A DNA stretch of 64,000 nucleotides from Sphingobium naphthae (GTDB lineage: Bacteria > Pseudomonadota > Alphaproteobacteria > Sphingomonadales > Sphingomonadaceae). Position numbers and translations under genes: made by a program. The stretch covers positions 1 through 64,000 of the forward strand of contig NZ_JAJGNO010000002.1 in the NCBI RefSeq assembly GCF_020782235.1. The letters are read 5' to 3'. Within the stretch, counting starts at the first letter, position 1. Every line of letters begins with the position of its first letter. Below, piece after piece: positions 24,426-32,615 of this stretch. The notes under the pieces are model-generated. The model was not told the origin of the DNA. It saw only the letters and a list, made by a program, of their open reading frames with translations, and searched no databases.

Positions 24426-25867
24426 TATCGACGGGCCTTCTGGACATGGCGGGCGATGGGGATGAGCGCCAGGGCAGCAATTGCCAGCCAGACGAGCAGC
24501 AGCAGCAGGCCCGGCAGGCTGGCGCGCAGCAGGTCGCTGGCCGGGGCGGGCTGGAACCGGAATTCCGGAACGGCCTGCCAATGGTCGGCGGAGATGCGCT
24601 TGCGCGTGTCGGCGCCGGCATCCTGCGCCACATCGTCGGCATAGGTCACGGCATCGGCCTGCAATTGGTTGAGCTGCTGGACCATGGCGAAGCGATAGGC
24701 TTCGGCTTGCTCGAGGAAACGGTGATGCCCGTCGAGATCGGTGCCCGCCGCTGCCATCGACAGCCGGCGCAGCGCCACGGTCGGACTGATCATGCCAAAG
24801 CCGTTCATCAGCCCGCTTTGCGCCGCCTGGACAGCGAAGCTACGATCGGCATAGTTGTCGAACAGGCGGGATGTCAGCTTCTCCCCCTCGACCGCGAGCA
24901 ACCCTTTGTAATTGACCGGCAGATCCTCGACGCGGCTGACACCATATTGGCGCAACATCTTCTGCTTGAACGCGGTGAAGAAGGGATCGTCGGGATTGTG
25001 GCTGTCGCCCAGGCGGCGCAGGTCCTCCTGGATCGCAATGTCGGTTTCCAGCCGGGTGGGCAGGGCATGAGCGTTGGCGGCGATGTCCGGCGCGACGCGC
25101 GGAACCAGGATCACCAGCACCGCCCAGAGCGCCAGCAGGGCCAGCAGCGCGTCCCGGCCGCGGCGCATCATGGCGGACACCAGAATGACGATGACGGCCC
25201 AGAGCGCCAGATAGGCGGCATAGCCCAGCGCGATGACCGCCATGGGGCCAGCGAGTGCGTCCGGCTGGCCCGCGATCAGCAGAAATGCGATCATCGCCGG
25301 CAGGCCGATCAGCGCCGCCACGGCGGCAAGCGCCAGCAGCTTGCCGGCCACCAGCTGCCGCGCCGACACGCCCTGCACCAGCATCTGGCGCAAGGTGCCC
25401 CGTTCCCGTTCGCGCGCGACGGCGCCATAGCCCAGGAAGATCAGCAGCAGCGGCGCGATGACTTGCAGCACGAAGGCGGGAGTCAACTGGCCGAAGCGGA
25501 TCAGCAGCGACGATTGCCGGACGTCGCCGAAATTCGCCGTATTCTGCCGGTGCCCCTCCAGGAACATGCTGTTCCCGGTATAGGCGTCGACGCCCGGATC
25601 GAAGGCGGCGAGCGGCCCCAGGGGTCGGAAGATGAAATTGCCATAATGCACCATGCGATGCGGATGGCGGTCGGGCTGCGCTTCGAATTCCTTCGCCGCC
25701 TGCGCCTGGAAGCGCGCGCGGGTTTCGGCGATGGCGCGCTGGTGCGACCAGCTGATGAATGCGGCGGCCAGCGTCAGCAGGACCAGCAGCGCGAAGGCGA
25801 CGACGGCAACTCGGTTGCGGCGCATCAACCGCAGTTCATCGCGCGCGATCAGGGATATGGCGCTCAT
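24425..25867 (-). CDS. ABC-2 type permease, DUF3526-like (first of pair)
   Basis: This 480-residue membrane protein is organised like its neighbour: helix 1 (VAVVAFALLVLLTLAAAF), a periplasmic segment with NFIFRPLGPLAAFDPG, then helices starting with APLLLIFLGYGAVARERERGTLRQML, the ABC-2 signature. A long periplasmic loop between about residues 260 and 430 precedes the last helix. Its ATG overlaps the ATPase stop by four bases (25864-25867), showing coupling. The order ATPase, permease, permease suggests a heterodimeric permease. It could export or extract a lipid, peptide or metal chelate; sequence alone does not decide. Confidence 0.75.
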   Translation of the reverse strand: MSAISLIARDELRLMRRNRVAVVAFALLVLLTLAAAFISWSHQRAIAETRARFQAQAAKEFEAQPDRHPHRMVHYGNFIFRPLGPLAAFDPGVDAYTGNSMFLEGHRQNTANFGDVRQSSLLIRFGQLTPAFVLQVIAPLLLIFLGYGAVARERERGTLRQMLVQGVSARQLVAGKLLALAAVAALIGLPAMIAFLLIAGQPDALAGPMAVIALGYAAYLALWAVIVILVSAMMRRGRDALLALLALWAVLVILVPRVAPDIAANAHALPTRLETDIAIQEDLRRLGDSHNPDDPFFTAFKQKMLRQYGVSRVEDLPVNYKGLLAVEGEKLTSRLFDNYADRSFAVQAAQSGLMNGFGMISPTVALRRLSMAAAGTDLDGHHRFLEQAEAYRFAMVQQLNQLQADAVTYADDVAQDAGADTRKRISADHWQAVPEFRFQPAPASDLLRASLPGLLLLLVWLAIAALALIPIARHVQKARR

Positions 25868-26601
25868 GCGGCGACAGATCCCGCCGTGAACTTGCGGTGC
25901 AGGTCGCGCACGTCGAAGCGATCCGCGCCTTGCGCCGCGGCTTCGTCGACGATCCGCCCCGCCTCCAGGAAGCCGATGCGGTCGGCGATGTCGGCGGCCG
26001 ACAGCAGGTCGTGCGTCACCATCAGCACGGCCGCGCCCCGGCGCGCGACATCATGGACCAGCCGGTTGAAGTCCGCGGTTGCCTTGGGGTCAAGGCCCGA
26101 GGAAGGCTCGTCGAGCAGCAGCACCGGCACTTCGCGCAACAGGGCGATCGCGATCGCGACCTTCTGCCGCATGCCCTTGGAAAAGCCGCCGAGGCGCTTG
26201 TCCCAGGCGGCTTCCTGCAAACCGGTCGCCTCGAACGCGGCGTCGATCGCCTGCGGCTCGGGGCGGCGACCGGCTAGCGCCAGCAGATAGGCGGCATTTT
26301 CGCGCGCCGTCAGATGATCGTAAAGCGCGACATTTTCGGGCACATAGGCGATCTGCGCCCGCGCCTGGTCCGCCTGCGTCGCCGGGTTGTAGCCTGCGAC
26401 CTCCACCGTGCCGGCGTCCGGCCGGACAAAGCCCAGCAACGCCGACATGGTGGACGATTTGCCCGCGCCATTGCCGCCAAGCAGCGCATAAATTTCCCCC
26501 GCCGCGACGTGCAGCGTCAGCCCGCGCAGCACGGCGTGGCTGCCATAGGAAAGATGAACGTCGTTCACGACAATGCGCTGGCCGTTGGCGGTCAGAGACA
26601 T
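25864..26601 (-). CDS. ABC transporter ATP-binding protein
   Basis: This 245-residue ATPase has Walker A GGNGAGKSS near residue 40, a signature variant GGFSKGMRQKV, Walker B VLLLDEPSSGLDP and the switch histidine in VTHDLLSAAD. The ATG at 26601 is chosen because GGGAG lies about ten bases upstream; the frame continues 17 codons further without a ribosome binding site. It resembles CcmA/NodI-type ATPases that partner ABC-2 permeases. It is divergent from the siderophore-type TonB receptor gene across about 150 bp, suggesting common control. Confidence 0.88.
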   Translation of the reverse strand: MSLTANGQRIVVNDVHLSYGSHAVLRGLTLHVAAGEIYALLGGNGAGKSSTMSALLGFVRPDAGTVEVAGYNPATQADQARAQIAYVPENVALYDHLTARENAAYLLALAGRRPEPQAIDAAFEATGLQEAAWDKRLGGFSKGMRQKVAIAIALLREVPVLLLDEPSSGLDPKATADFNRLVHDVARRGAAVLMVTHDLLSAADIADRIGFLEAGRIVDEAAAQGADRFDVRDLHRKFTAGSVAA

Positions 26602-26662
26602 GGATGGCGGCTCCCTGGATGATCGTCCTCCAGCATTTCGGCAACGCAGCAACTTGTCAATG

Positions 26663-26678
26663 CAATGTTATAACGTTG
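26663..26678. promoter_or_regulatory. Near-perfect 16-bp palindrome in divergent promoter region
   Basis: CAATGTTATAACGTTG is symmetric except for one base pair and is centred on GTTATAAC. It lies between the divergent ABC ATPase (26601) and TonB receptor (26752) genes. The TATAAC core could also serve as a -10 element. It looks like the operator of an unidentified regulator. Confidence 0.45.
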
Positions 26679-26717
26679 TTGACCTTGCGCGCTCCCGCTT
26701 TGTAAGGGCGGCGTTCA

Positions 26718-26734
26718 ATGAGACGCTGTCTCAT
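26718..26734. promoter_or_regulatory. Perfect 7-bp inverted repeat just upstream of the receptor start
   Basis: Arms ATGAGAC and GTCTCAT flank GCT and end 17 bases before the ATG at 26752. It may be an operator overlapping the transcription start or a small stem in the leader. It does not look like a Fur box, although the gene it precedes is siderophore-receptor-like. Confidence 0.45.
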
Positions 26735-26751
26735 CCTGACTAGGGGGAATC

Positions 26752-28935
26752 ATGTCCAGCATCCGCTTGCAGCGCAGCCGCGCTGTCTCCACGCGCGTCC
26801 AGCACCTTTGCTCCGCCGCGTCGGCCCTGCCACTGGCGATCGCTCTTTGCGTCTCGCCCGCCGCCGCCCAGACCAGCGATGCCGTGCATCATGGCGATGC
26901 CATCACCGTCACGGGCGTGCGCCAGGCCTATCGCGGCGACTTCGCCTTGCGTGAAATCCCGCAGTCCATCGCCGAGATCGATGCCGAGACGCTGCAGCAG
27001 AACAATATCCTGCGCCTGACCGATGCGCTCGACATGAATGCCTCGGTCGCGCGGCAGAATACGCTGGGCGGCCTCTGGGACAGCTTCGCCATTCGCGGCT
27101 TTGCAGGCGACGAAAATCTGCCGAGCGGCTATCTCGTCAACGGGTTCAACGCCGGGCGCGGCTTTGGCGGCCAGCGCGATGTCGCCGGCATCGAACGGGT
27201 GGAGGTTCTCAAAGGTCCTGCCGCGGCCCTCATCGGCCGGGGCGAGCCTGGCGGGACGATCAACCTGGTCACCAAACAAGCCGAGGTCGGCCGCAGTTTC
27301 GGCACCGCGACGCTGCAATATGGCAGCTATGACCGGGTCCGCGCCGACGCCGACGCCAATCTCGCCCTGACAAACGGGGTCTCGGCGCGGCTGATCGGCT
27401 ATTATGAGGAAGGCGACAGCTTCCGCGACTATGTTCACCAGACGCGCTGGGGCTTCCTGCCCTCGATCGGCGTGGCGCTCAGCGACCGTACGCGCCTGAC
27501 CTATGATTTCGAATGGACGCGGGTGGAAGTGCCGTTCGATCGCGGTATCGTCGTCTTGAATGGCGATTTCGACACGGTGCCGCGGTCGCGCTTCCTGGGC
27601 GAGCCCGGCGACCGTGACACGGTGGCGCGTGCGACCGGCCATCAACTGCGGCTGGAGCATGATCTGAACGACGATTGGAGTCTGCTCGTCGGCGCAAGCC
27701 ATCGCGACACGCTGCTGACCGGCTTCTCCTCGGATGCCGAAACCGTGGCATCGCGGCAGATGCTGTATGTCGATGGCCATTCGCTCTCGCGCCAGCGTCG
27801 GTCGCGCCGCTATGATGCCGAACATAGCGTTTTGCGCGCAGAATTGTCGGGTCAGTTCGAGACGGGAGCGCTGCGTCATCGCATCCTGATCGGCGGCGAT
27901 TTCGACCAGTTCGAATATGATAATTATTTCACGCGCTTCCGCCCGCCGGCCGTCAGCAGCGTGCCCAGCAATGAAGCGGGCTATGTCATAGACATCGACA
28001 ATCCTGTCTATGGCCAATATCCGCTCCCGGACACGACCGTCATCACCAACCGCCTCGATACGCAGCGCAGCTTCGGCTTCTACGTGCAGGACCAGATCGA
28101 ACTGACCGACCGGCTGCAAATCCGCATCGGCGGCCGCTATGACAATCTGCGGCTGGAGACGGACAACAGCCTTTCCGCCGTGCTGAGCAAGCGCAGCCGC
28201 AGCCGCTTCAGCCCGCAGGCCGGCATCGTCTACGAACTGAACGACCCGCTGACCTTGTATGCCGCCTATGGCCAGGGCTATCGCGCCAATGTCGGCACGG
28301 ACGCGCAAGGCGTCATCTTCGATCCCGAAACCAGCGAGTCGATCGAGGCTGGGCTGAAGCTGACGGCGTTGGGCGGCAAGCTGACTGGGACATTCGCGCT
28401 CTATCAGCTGACCAAGGACAATGTGCTGGCGAGCGACGCCAATAATCCCGGCTTCTCGGTCGCCATCGGCAAGGCGCGCAGCCGCGGCGTAGAGCTGAAC
28501 CTCAACGGCCATCTGCCCGGCGACGTCGATGTACTGCTGAGCTACGCCTATACCGATGCGGAAGCCCGGTCGAGCGTGCTCGACCCCAATTATTCCTTCC
28601 AGATCAACCCGGGCGATCGGCTGATCAACATCCCCAGGCACAGCCTCAATGTGCAGGCGGCCAAGCATTTCACGATTGCGGAGCGCGAGGGGCAACTGGG
28701 TGCCGGGGTGCAATATGTCGGCAAGCGATCGGGCGAAACCGGAACCGACTTCATGCTGCCTTCGCACACGCTGGTGCGTCTGTTCGGCCATGTGGAGCTG
28801 ATCGACGGACTGGAACTGTTCGGCACGGTCACCAACCTGTTCGATGAACATTGGTATGCCAGCAGCTATGCGTCCGTCTGGGTCCAGCCCGGTGCGCCGC
28901 GCACCGCGACCATCGGTCTGCGCGCCCGCTTCTGA
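26752..28935 (+). CDS. TonB-dependent siderophore-type receptor
   Basis: This 727-residue outer-membrane receptor of the FhuA/FpvA group has a signal peptide ending near AAAQTSD. TonB box-like ITVTGVR is followed by a plug with REIPQSIAEIDAETL, DALDMNASV, WDSFAIRGFAG, VEVLKGPAAALIGRGEPGGTINLVTK. The barrel has NLFDEHWYASSY and ends in GLRARF. It is divergent from the ABC exporter set and followed after 16 bp by an M14 carboxypeptidase gene. The absence of a Fur-like box, and the peptidase partner, leave open that the ligand is a peptide or peptide-bound chelate rather than a classical siderophore. Confidence 0.88.
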   Translation: MSSIRLQRSRAVSTRVQHLCSAASALPLAIALCVSPAAAQTSDAVHHGDAITVTGVRQAYRGDFALREIPQSIAEIDAETLQQNNILRLTDALDMNASVARQNTLGGLWDSFAIRGFAGDENLPSGYLVNGFNAGRGFGGQRDVAGIERVEVLKGPAAALIGRGEPGGTINLVTKQAEVGRSFGTATLQYGSYDRVRADADANLALTNGVSARLIGYYEEGDSFRDYVHQTRWGFLPSIGVALSDRTRLTYDFEWTRVEVPFDRGIVVLNGDFDTVPRSRFLGEPGDRDTVARATGHQLRLEHDLNDDWSLLVGASHRDTLLTGFSSDAETVASRQMLYVDGHSLSRQRRSRRYDAEHSVLRAELSGQFETGALRHRILIGGDFDQFEYDNYFTRFRPPAVSSVPSNEAGYVIDIDNPVYGQYPLPDTTVITNRLDTQRSFGFYVQDQIELTDRLQIRIGGRYDNLRLETDNSLSAVLSKRSRSRFSPQAGIVYELNDPLTLYAAYGQGYRANVGTDAQGVIFDPETSESIEAGLKLTALGGKLTGTFALYQLTKDNVLASDANNPGFSVAIGKARSRGVELNLNGHLPGDVDVLLSYAYTDAEARSSVLDPNYSFQINPGDRLINIPRHSLNVQAAKHFTIAEREGQLGAGVQYVGKRSGETGTDFMLPSHTLVRLFGHVELIDGLELFGTVTNLFDEHWYASSYASVWVQPGAPRTATIGLRARF

Positions 28936-28951
28936 GGGTGGAAAAGACGAC

Positions 28952-30751
28952 ATGAACAGGAAAATGCTCCTTCCCGTCATCGCTGTGCTGTGCGGCACTC
29001 AGGGCGCAACCGCGCAGGATGCGGAGCCCCTGGCGACGCTGCCGGCCGCGATATTGCCGCCCGCTTTGCCTTGGTCGGGCGCCAGCGAACAGCTGATTGT
29101 GGCGAAGTCCCATCCTTGGATTACGCCGGCGGAGCGATCGGACTTCGCGACCACGCCCCGCTATGACGAAACCTGGGCGTGGCTGGAGCGATTGGCCGCC
29201 GCTTCTCCGCTTATCACGGTCGAGCGTTTCGGCCGCACGGGCGAGGGGCGGGATCTGCTGATGGTGCGCGCCAGCAAGGGCGGGGCGGGCAAGCCCGTCG
29301 TCCTGGTGCAGGCGGGCATCCACGCCGGCGAGATCGATGGCAAGGACGCGGGCCTGATGCTGCTGCGCGATATCGCGCAGCGCGGCAAGGATGGGCTGCT
29401 CGACCAGGTCGATCTGGTCTTCGTGCCGATCTACGATATCGACGGGCATGAACGGATGAGCCGCTGGAACTTCCCAGCCCTGCGCGGCCCGCTGGAAAAA
29501 GGCTATGTCGGCAATGCGCGCAACATCAATCTGAACCGCGACTATGCCAAGGCGGATGCCCCTGAAACCCGCGCGATGATCGCGCTGCTGCAGCGGCTCG
29601 ACCCCATTCTCTACATCGACTGCCATGTCAGCGACGGCTTCGACATGCAATATGATGTGACCTTCACCTATGCGGGTTGGGGGCGCTACGCCTATCATCG
29701 CGCGACCGCCGACTGGCTGATGGGGCGGTTCGGCCCGCATGTGACGGCGGCGCTCGACCAGGCGGGGCATGTCCCGACCATCTATCCCAGTCCGGTCGAC
29801 ACGCGCGATCCCGCCAAGGGCATCCGCCAGGCGCCCGAAGGCCCGCGCTATTCCACCGGCTATGGCGACTTTATCGGCGTGCCGACGGTGCTGGTCGAAA
29901 ACCATATGCTCAAACCCTATCGTCAGCGCGTGCTGGGCACCTATGTTCTGCTGGAAGCCGCGCTCAAACTAGCGGGCGAGGACAAGGACAGCATCATCGC
30001 GGCGAAGGCGCGCGACCGGGCGAGCCGACCCGCGACGATGCTGGCACGCTGGAAAATGGCGACGCAGCCGGTCGACTGGATCGAGAATTTCAAGGGCGTT
30101 GCCTTCACCACCTATCGCTCGGCCGCGACGGGCCGGCTGGAGCAGCGCTGGACCGGCAAACCCATCCAGTTCCGCATGCCGATCATCGGGCAAGAGCCGG
30201 TGGAGACGGTCACGCTACCAAAGGCCTGGTGGATCCCGCCTGCACAGACCGACGTGATCGACCGCCTGCGGCTGCACAATATCCGTTTCGAAACCATCGC
30301 GGCGCCGCGCACCCTGACGCTCGATCAGGTTCATGTTCACGAACCCGCGCTGCAGCGGGCGCAGGACGGGCGCTTGCCGTTGAAAGCGCGCTTCACGCAC
30401 GAAAATAGGACGCAAACCATGCCCGCCGGCACGATCCGTGTGCCGTCCGACCAGCCGCTTGGCCTTCTCGCCGCTGCGCTGCTGGAACCCGAAGCGCCTG
30501 ATTCCTTCCTCGCCTGGGGCTTCTTCCCCGAAATGCTTTCACCCAGTCCCGGCGCCGAGGATTTCGTCCGCGCGCCGCTTGCCGAAGCGCTGCTGGCGCG
30601 GGATGCGTCGGTCAGGCAGGCATTCGAAGCCAGGCTCGCCGCCGATCCCGCCTTCGCCGCCGATCCGGACGCACGTCTCGACTGGCTGACCGATCGCCTG
30701 CCCGACTGCAGCCCCTTCCACCATCTCTACCCGATCCGACGGGAGCCCTGA
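28952..30751 (+). CDS. Secreted M14-family zinc carboxypeptidase
   Basis: This 599-residue protein has a signal peptide (LLPVIAVLCGTQGATAQ). It contains an M14 domain at about residues 60-350: zinc ligands HAGE and the His of IDCHVSDG, and the catalytic Glu in VLVENHMLKP. NINLNRDYAK is the usual substrate-binding Asn-Arg segment. The C-terminal 240 residues have no motif I recognise. The ATG at 28952 is 16 bp after the receptor stop, so both are one transcript. It may trim a peptide taken up by that receptor; the specific peptide is unknown. Confidence 0.85.
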   Translation: MNRKMLLPVIAVLCGTQGATAQDAEPLATLPAAILPPALPWSGASEQLIVAKSHPWITPAERSDFATTPRYDETWAWLERLAAASPLITVERFGRTGEGRDLLMVRASKGGAGKPVVLVQAGIHAGEIDGKDAGLMLLRDIAQRGKDGLLDQVDLVFVPIYDIDGHERMSRWNFPALRGPLEKGYVGNARNINLNRDYAKADAPETRAMIALLQRLDPILYIDCHVSDGFDMQYDVTFTYAGWGRYAYHRATADWLMGRFGPHVTAALDQAGHVPTIYPSPVDTRDPAKGIRQAPEGPRYSTGYGDFIGVPTVLVENHMLKPYRQRVLGTYVLLEAALKLAGEDKDSIIAAKARDRASRPATMLARWKMATQPVDWIENFKGVAFTTYRSAATGRLEQRWTGKPIQFRMPIIGQEPVETVTLPKAWWIPPAQTDVIDRLRLHNIRFETIAAPRTLTLDQVHVHEPALQRAQDGRLPLKARFTHENRTQTMPAGTIRVPSDQPLGLLAAALLEPEAPDSFLAWGFFPEMLSPSPGAEDFVRAPLAEALLARDASVRQAFEARLAADPAFAADPDARLDWLTDRLPDCSPFHHLYPIRREP

Positions 30752-30827
30752 CCCGCGCATCTTCCCGCATATCGACCCGGCACTGCTTCCAGCGGAGCCG
30801 GCGCAGTGCGAATTTAGTTGCTGACAT

Positions 30828-30841
30828 TTCGGCGCGCCGAA
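30828..30841. promoter_or_regulatory. Perfect 14-bp palindrome upstream of the TetR gene
   Basis: TTCGGCGCGCCGAA lies 40 bases before the GTG start of the TetR-family gene and may be an autoregulatory operator. It does not resemble the boxes shared by the downstream quinate genes. Confidence 0.4.
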
Positions 30842-30880
30842 TATGTGAAGGATCGCGAGCAGGATTGAAGGAAGAAAAAC

Positions 30881-31540
30881 GTGGCCGAGTCCGCCCTGAA
30901 GAAGAAGGAGAATGGCCGGGGGACGCGGGCAACCGATGCCGAGGAGACGCGCTTCAACATATTGGAGGTCGCAACCGCGGAATTTGCGGACAAGGGGTTG
31001 AGCGGCGCGCGCATCGACGAGATCGCCGAGCGCACCAATTCGTCCAAGCGGATGATCTATTATTATTTCGGCAGCAAGGAAGGCCTGTATCGCGCGGTGC
31101 TGGAGCGGGCCTATACTGCCGTGCGTGAAGTGGACGCCGACAATCGCCGCGACGATTTGGATCCCGACGCGGCGCTGCGGGATGTCGTGGGCGTCACCTT
31201 CGACTATCACAACCAGCATCCCGAATTCGTCCGGCTGGTGATGAACGAGAATATCCTGCGAGGCGCGCATGTGGGGGAGGTACCGGGCATCCGCGAGCGC
31301 AACCGCAAGGTGATCGATCAGTTGCGCGCGATCCTCGCGCGCGGCGTTGCCAGCGGCCATTTTCGCGAAGGCGTCGATCCCGTCGAGCTGCATATGACGA
31401 TCAGCGCGCTCTGCTTCTACAATGTCTCCAACCGCTATACTTTCTCCTTCGGGTTCGAGCGCGACATGAGTTCGCCCAAGGCGCTGGCACGGCGGCGGAT
31501 GAGCGTGATCGACGTGATCGAAAGCTGGTGCCGCGCCTGA
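30881..31540 (+). CDS. TetR/AcrR-family transcriptional regulator
   Basis: This 219-residue regulator has an N-terminal helix-turn-helix (ILEVATAEFADKGLSGARIDEIAERTNSSKRMIYYYFGSKEGLY pattern, about residues 27-70) and a C-terminal ligand domain with HPEFVRLVMNENILRGAHV. The start is GTG at 30881 behind GGAAG. It is the first plus-strand gene of the quinate/ester cluster, with an operator-like box 37 bp after its stop. It is therefore the best candidate to control the boxes near 31577, 35838 and 37727, perhaps sensing a hydroxycinnamate, quinate or dehydroshikimate. This link is inference. Confidence 0.87.
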   Translation: MAESALKKKENGRGTRATDAEETRFNILEVATAEFADKGLSGARIDEIAERTNSSKRMIYYYFGSKEGLYRAVLERAYTAVREVDADNRRDDLDPDAALRDVVGVTFDYHNQHPEFVRLVMNENILRGAHVGEVPGIRERNRKVIDQLRAILARGVASGHFREGVDPVELHMTISALCFYNVSNRYTFSFGFERDMSSPKALARRRMSVIDVIESWCRA

Positions 31541-31576
31541 GGCGGGTTGCCATCCAGCGCTGTCTGGCCTATTTGT

Positions 31577-31594
31577 GTACGAAATGGTTCGCTC
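31577..31594. promoter_or_regulatory. Operator-like box 1 of the quinate cluster
   Basis: GTACGAAATGGTTCGCTC contains the dyad CGAA-N4-TTCG. Its reverse complement, CGAACCATTTCGTA, matches the box at 37727-37743 at 12 of 14 positions. It lies 32 bases upstream of the first esterase ATG. Binding by the adjacent TetR protein is inferred. Confidence 0.5.
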
Positions 31595-31625
31595 AATGAA
31601 GCTGTAGACCATGTGGGAGAGAGAT

Positions 31626-32615
31626 ATGCGCCTTCATGCCGCCAAGACCGTCGCTGCGTTTCTCATGCTGGCCGGGGTCATCGCTCCAGCCGCGGCGCAA
31701 CCTCCCAGTCCCGCCACCTCTCCGGAACCCGCTTTGGGCGATCCGATGCCCGACCGGGTCCTGACCCTGGCGCACGGCGTCAGCGTCAGCGCCGACGTCA
31801 CCTATTCGACCATCCCGGGCTACCGGCCCTTGATCCTGGACCTCTACCGTCCGGTCGAACGATCCACCGCGCTGCCGCTGATCATCTATGTGCATGGCGG
31901 CGGCTGGATGAATGGCCATACGCGGCAGTCCGGCGCGTTCAGCGATTTCACCGCCGTGCTCGCCGATCTGTCCGCGCGCGGCTATGTCGTGGCCTCGTTG
32001 GAATATCGGCTGTCGAAGGAAGCGCCTTTCCCTGCCGCGATCGATGACGTGCGCACCGCCATCCGCTTCCTCAAGGGCAATGCCGCGCGCTATGGCATCG
32101 ATCCGCGCCGCGTCGCCATCTGGGGCGGTTCGGCGGGCGGGCAGTTGGCCGCGCTCGCCGCGCTGGATTGCGGGCGCGAACCGAGCGGTGAGGACAAGTC
32201 TCATGCCGAACAGAGCGACTGCGTCCAGGCCGCTGTGGGCTGGTATGGCGTCTATGATTTTTCGACCATGCCCCAATCGGCCATTCCGCGCGCGGAAAAT
32301 GCCTATCTCGATTGCGAGAAGGGCGCTTGTCCCGCCGACCGTGTCGCGGCCGCAAGCCCTGCCGCCCATGTCGATGCCAAGGACCCGCCGATGCTGCTGA
32401 TCCATGGCGCGCAGGACAAGGTCGTGCCCGCCAGCCAGTCCCGCGAACTGGCGGCGAAGCTCGAAGCCGCCAAGGTGCCGGTAACGCTGGAAGTCATTCC
32501 CGATGTCGGCCACAGCTGGATCGGCGCGGATGCCGCCGCCACCCGCGCGGCGAGCCTGCGCGCGCTCGATCTCAGCGTTCGCTTCTTCGACGCGCAGCTC
32601 AAGGCGGCGCGCTGA
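31626..32615 (+). CDS. Secreted alpha/beta-hydrolase esterase (BD-FAE/HSL-like)
   Basis: This 329-residue serine hydrolase has a signal peptide (MLAGVIAPAAAQP). The oxyanion-hole motif YVHGGGW, nucleophile elbow GGSAGG, acid in HGAQDKV and His in VGHSWIG make a full triad. It belongs with hormone-sensitive-lipase-like enzymes that include bacterial feruloyl and acetyl esterases. GGGAGAG precedes the ATG at 31626. Its stop overlaps the next gene as TGATG. In front of quinate-degradation genes, cleavage of hydroxycinnamoyl-quinate or feruloyl-sugar esters in the periplasm is a reasonable guess. Confidence 0.85.
   Translation: MRLHAAKTVAAFLMLAGVIAPAAAQPPSPATSPEPALGDPMPDRVLTLAHGVSVSADVTYSTIPGYRPLILDLYRPVERSTALPLIIYVHGGGWMNGHTRQSGAFSDFTAVLADLSARGYVVASLEYRLSKEAPFPAAIDDVRTAIRFLKGNAARYGIDPRRVAIWGGSAGGQLAALAALDCGREPSGEDKSHAEQSDCVQAAVGWYGVYDFSTMPQSAIPRAENAYLDCEKGACPADRVAAASPAAHVDAKDPPMLLIHGAQDKVVPASQSRELAAKLEAAKVPVTLEVIPDVGHSWIGADAAATRAASLRALDLSVRFFDAQLKAAR

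Noticed and set aside
23175..30751. Reading the TonB receptor/ABC/peptidase set as a lasso peptide cluster
   Set aside because: No precursor peptide, asparagine-synthetase-like cyclase or transglutaminase-like protease gene is visible, and the peptidase is M14 rather than an isopeptidase of the known lasso type.
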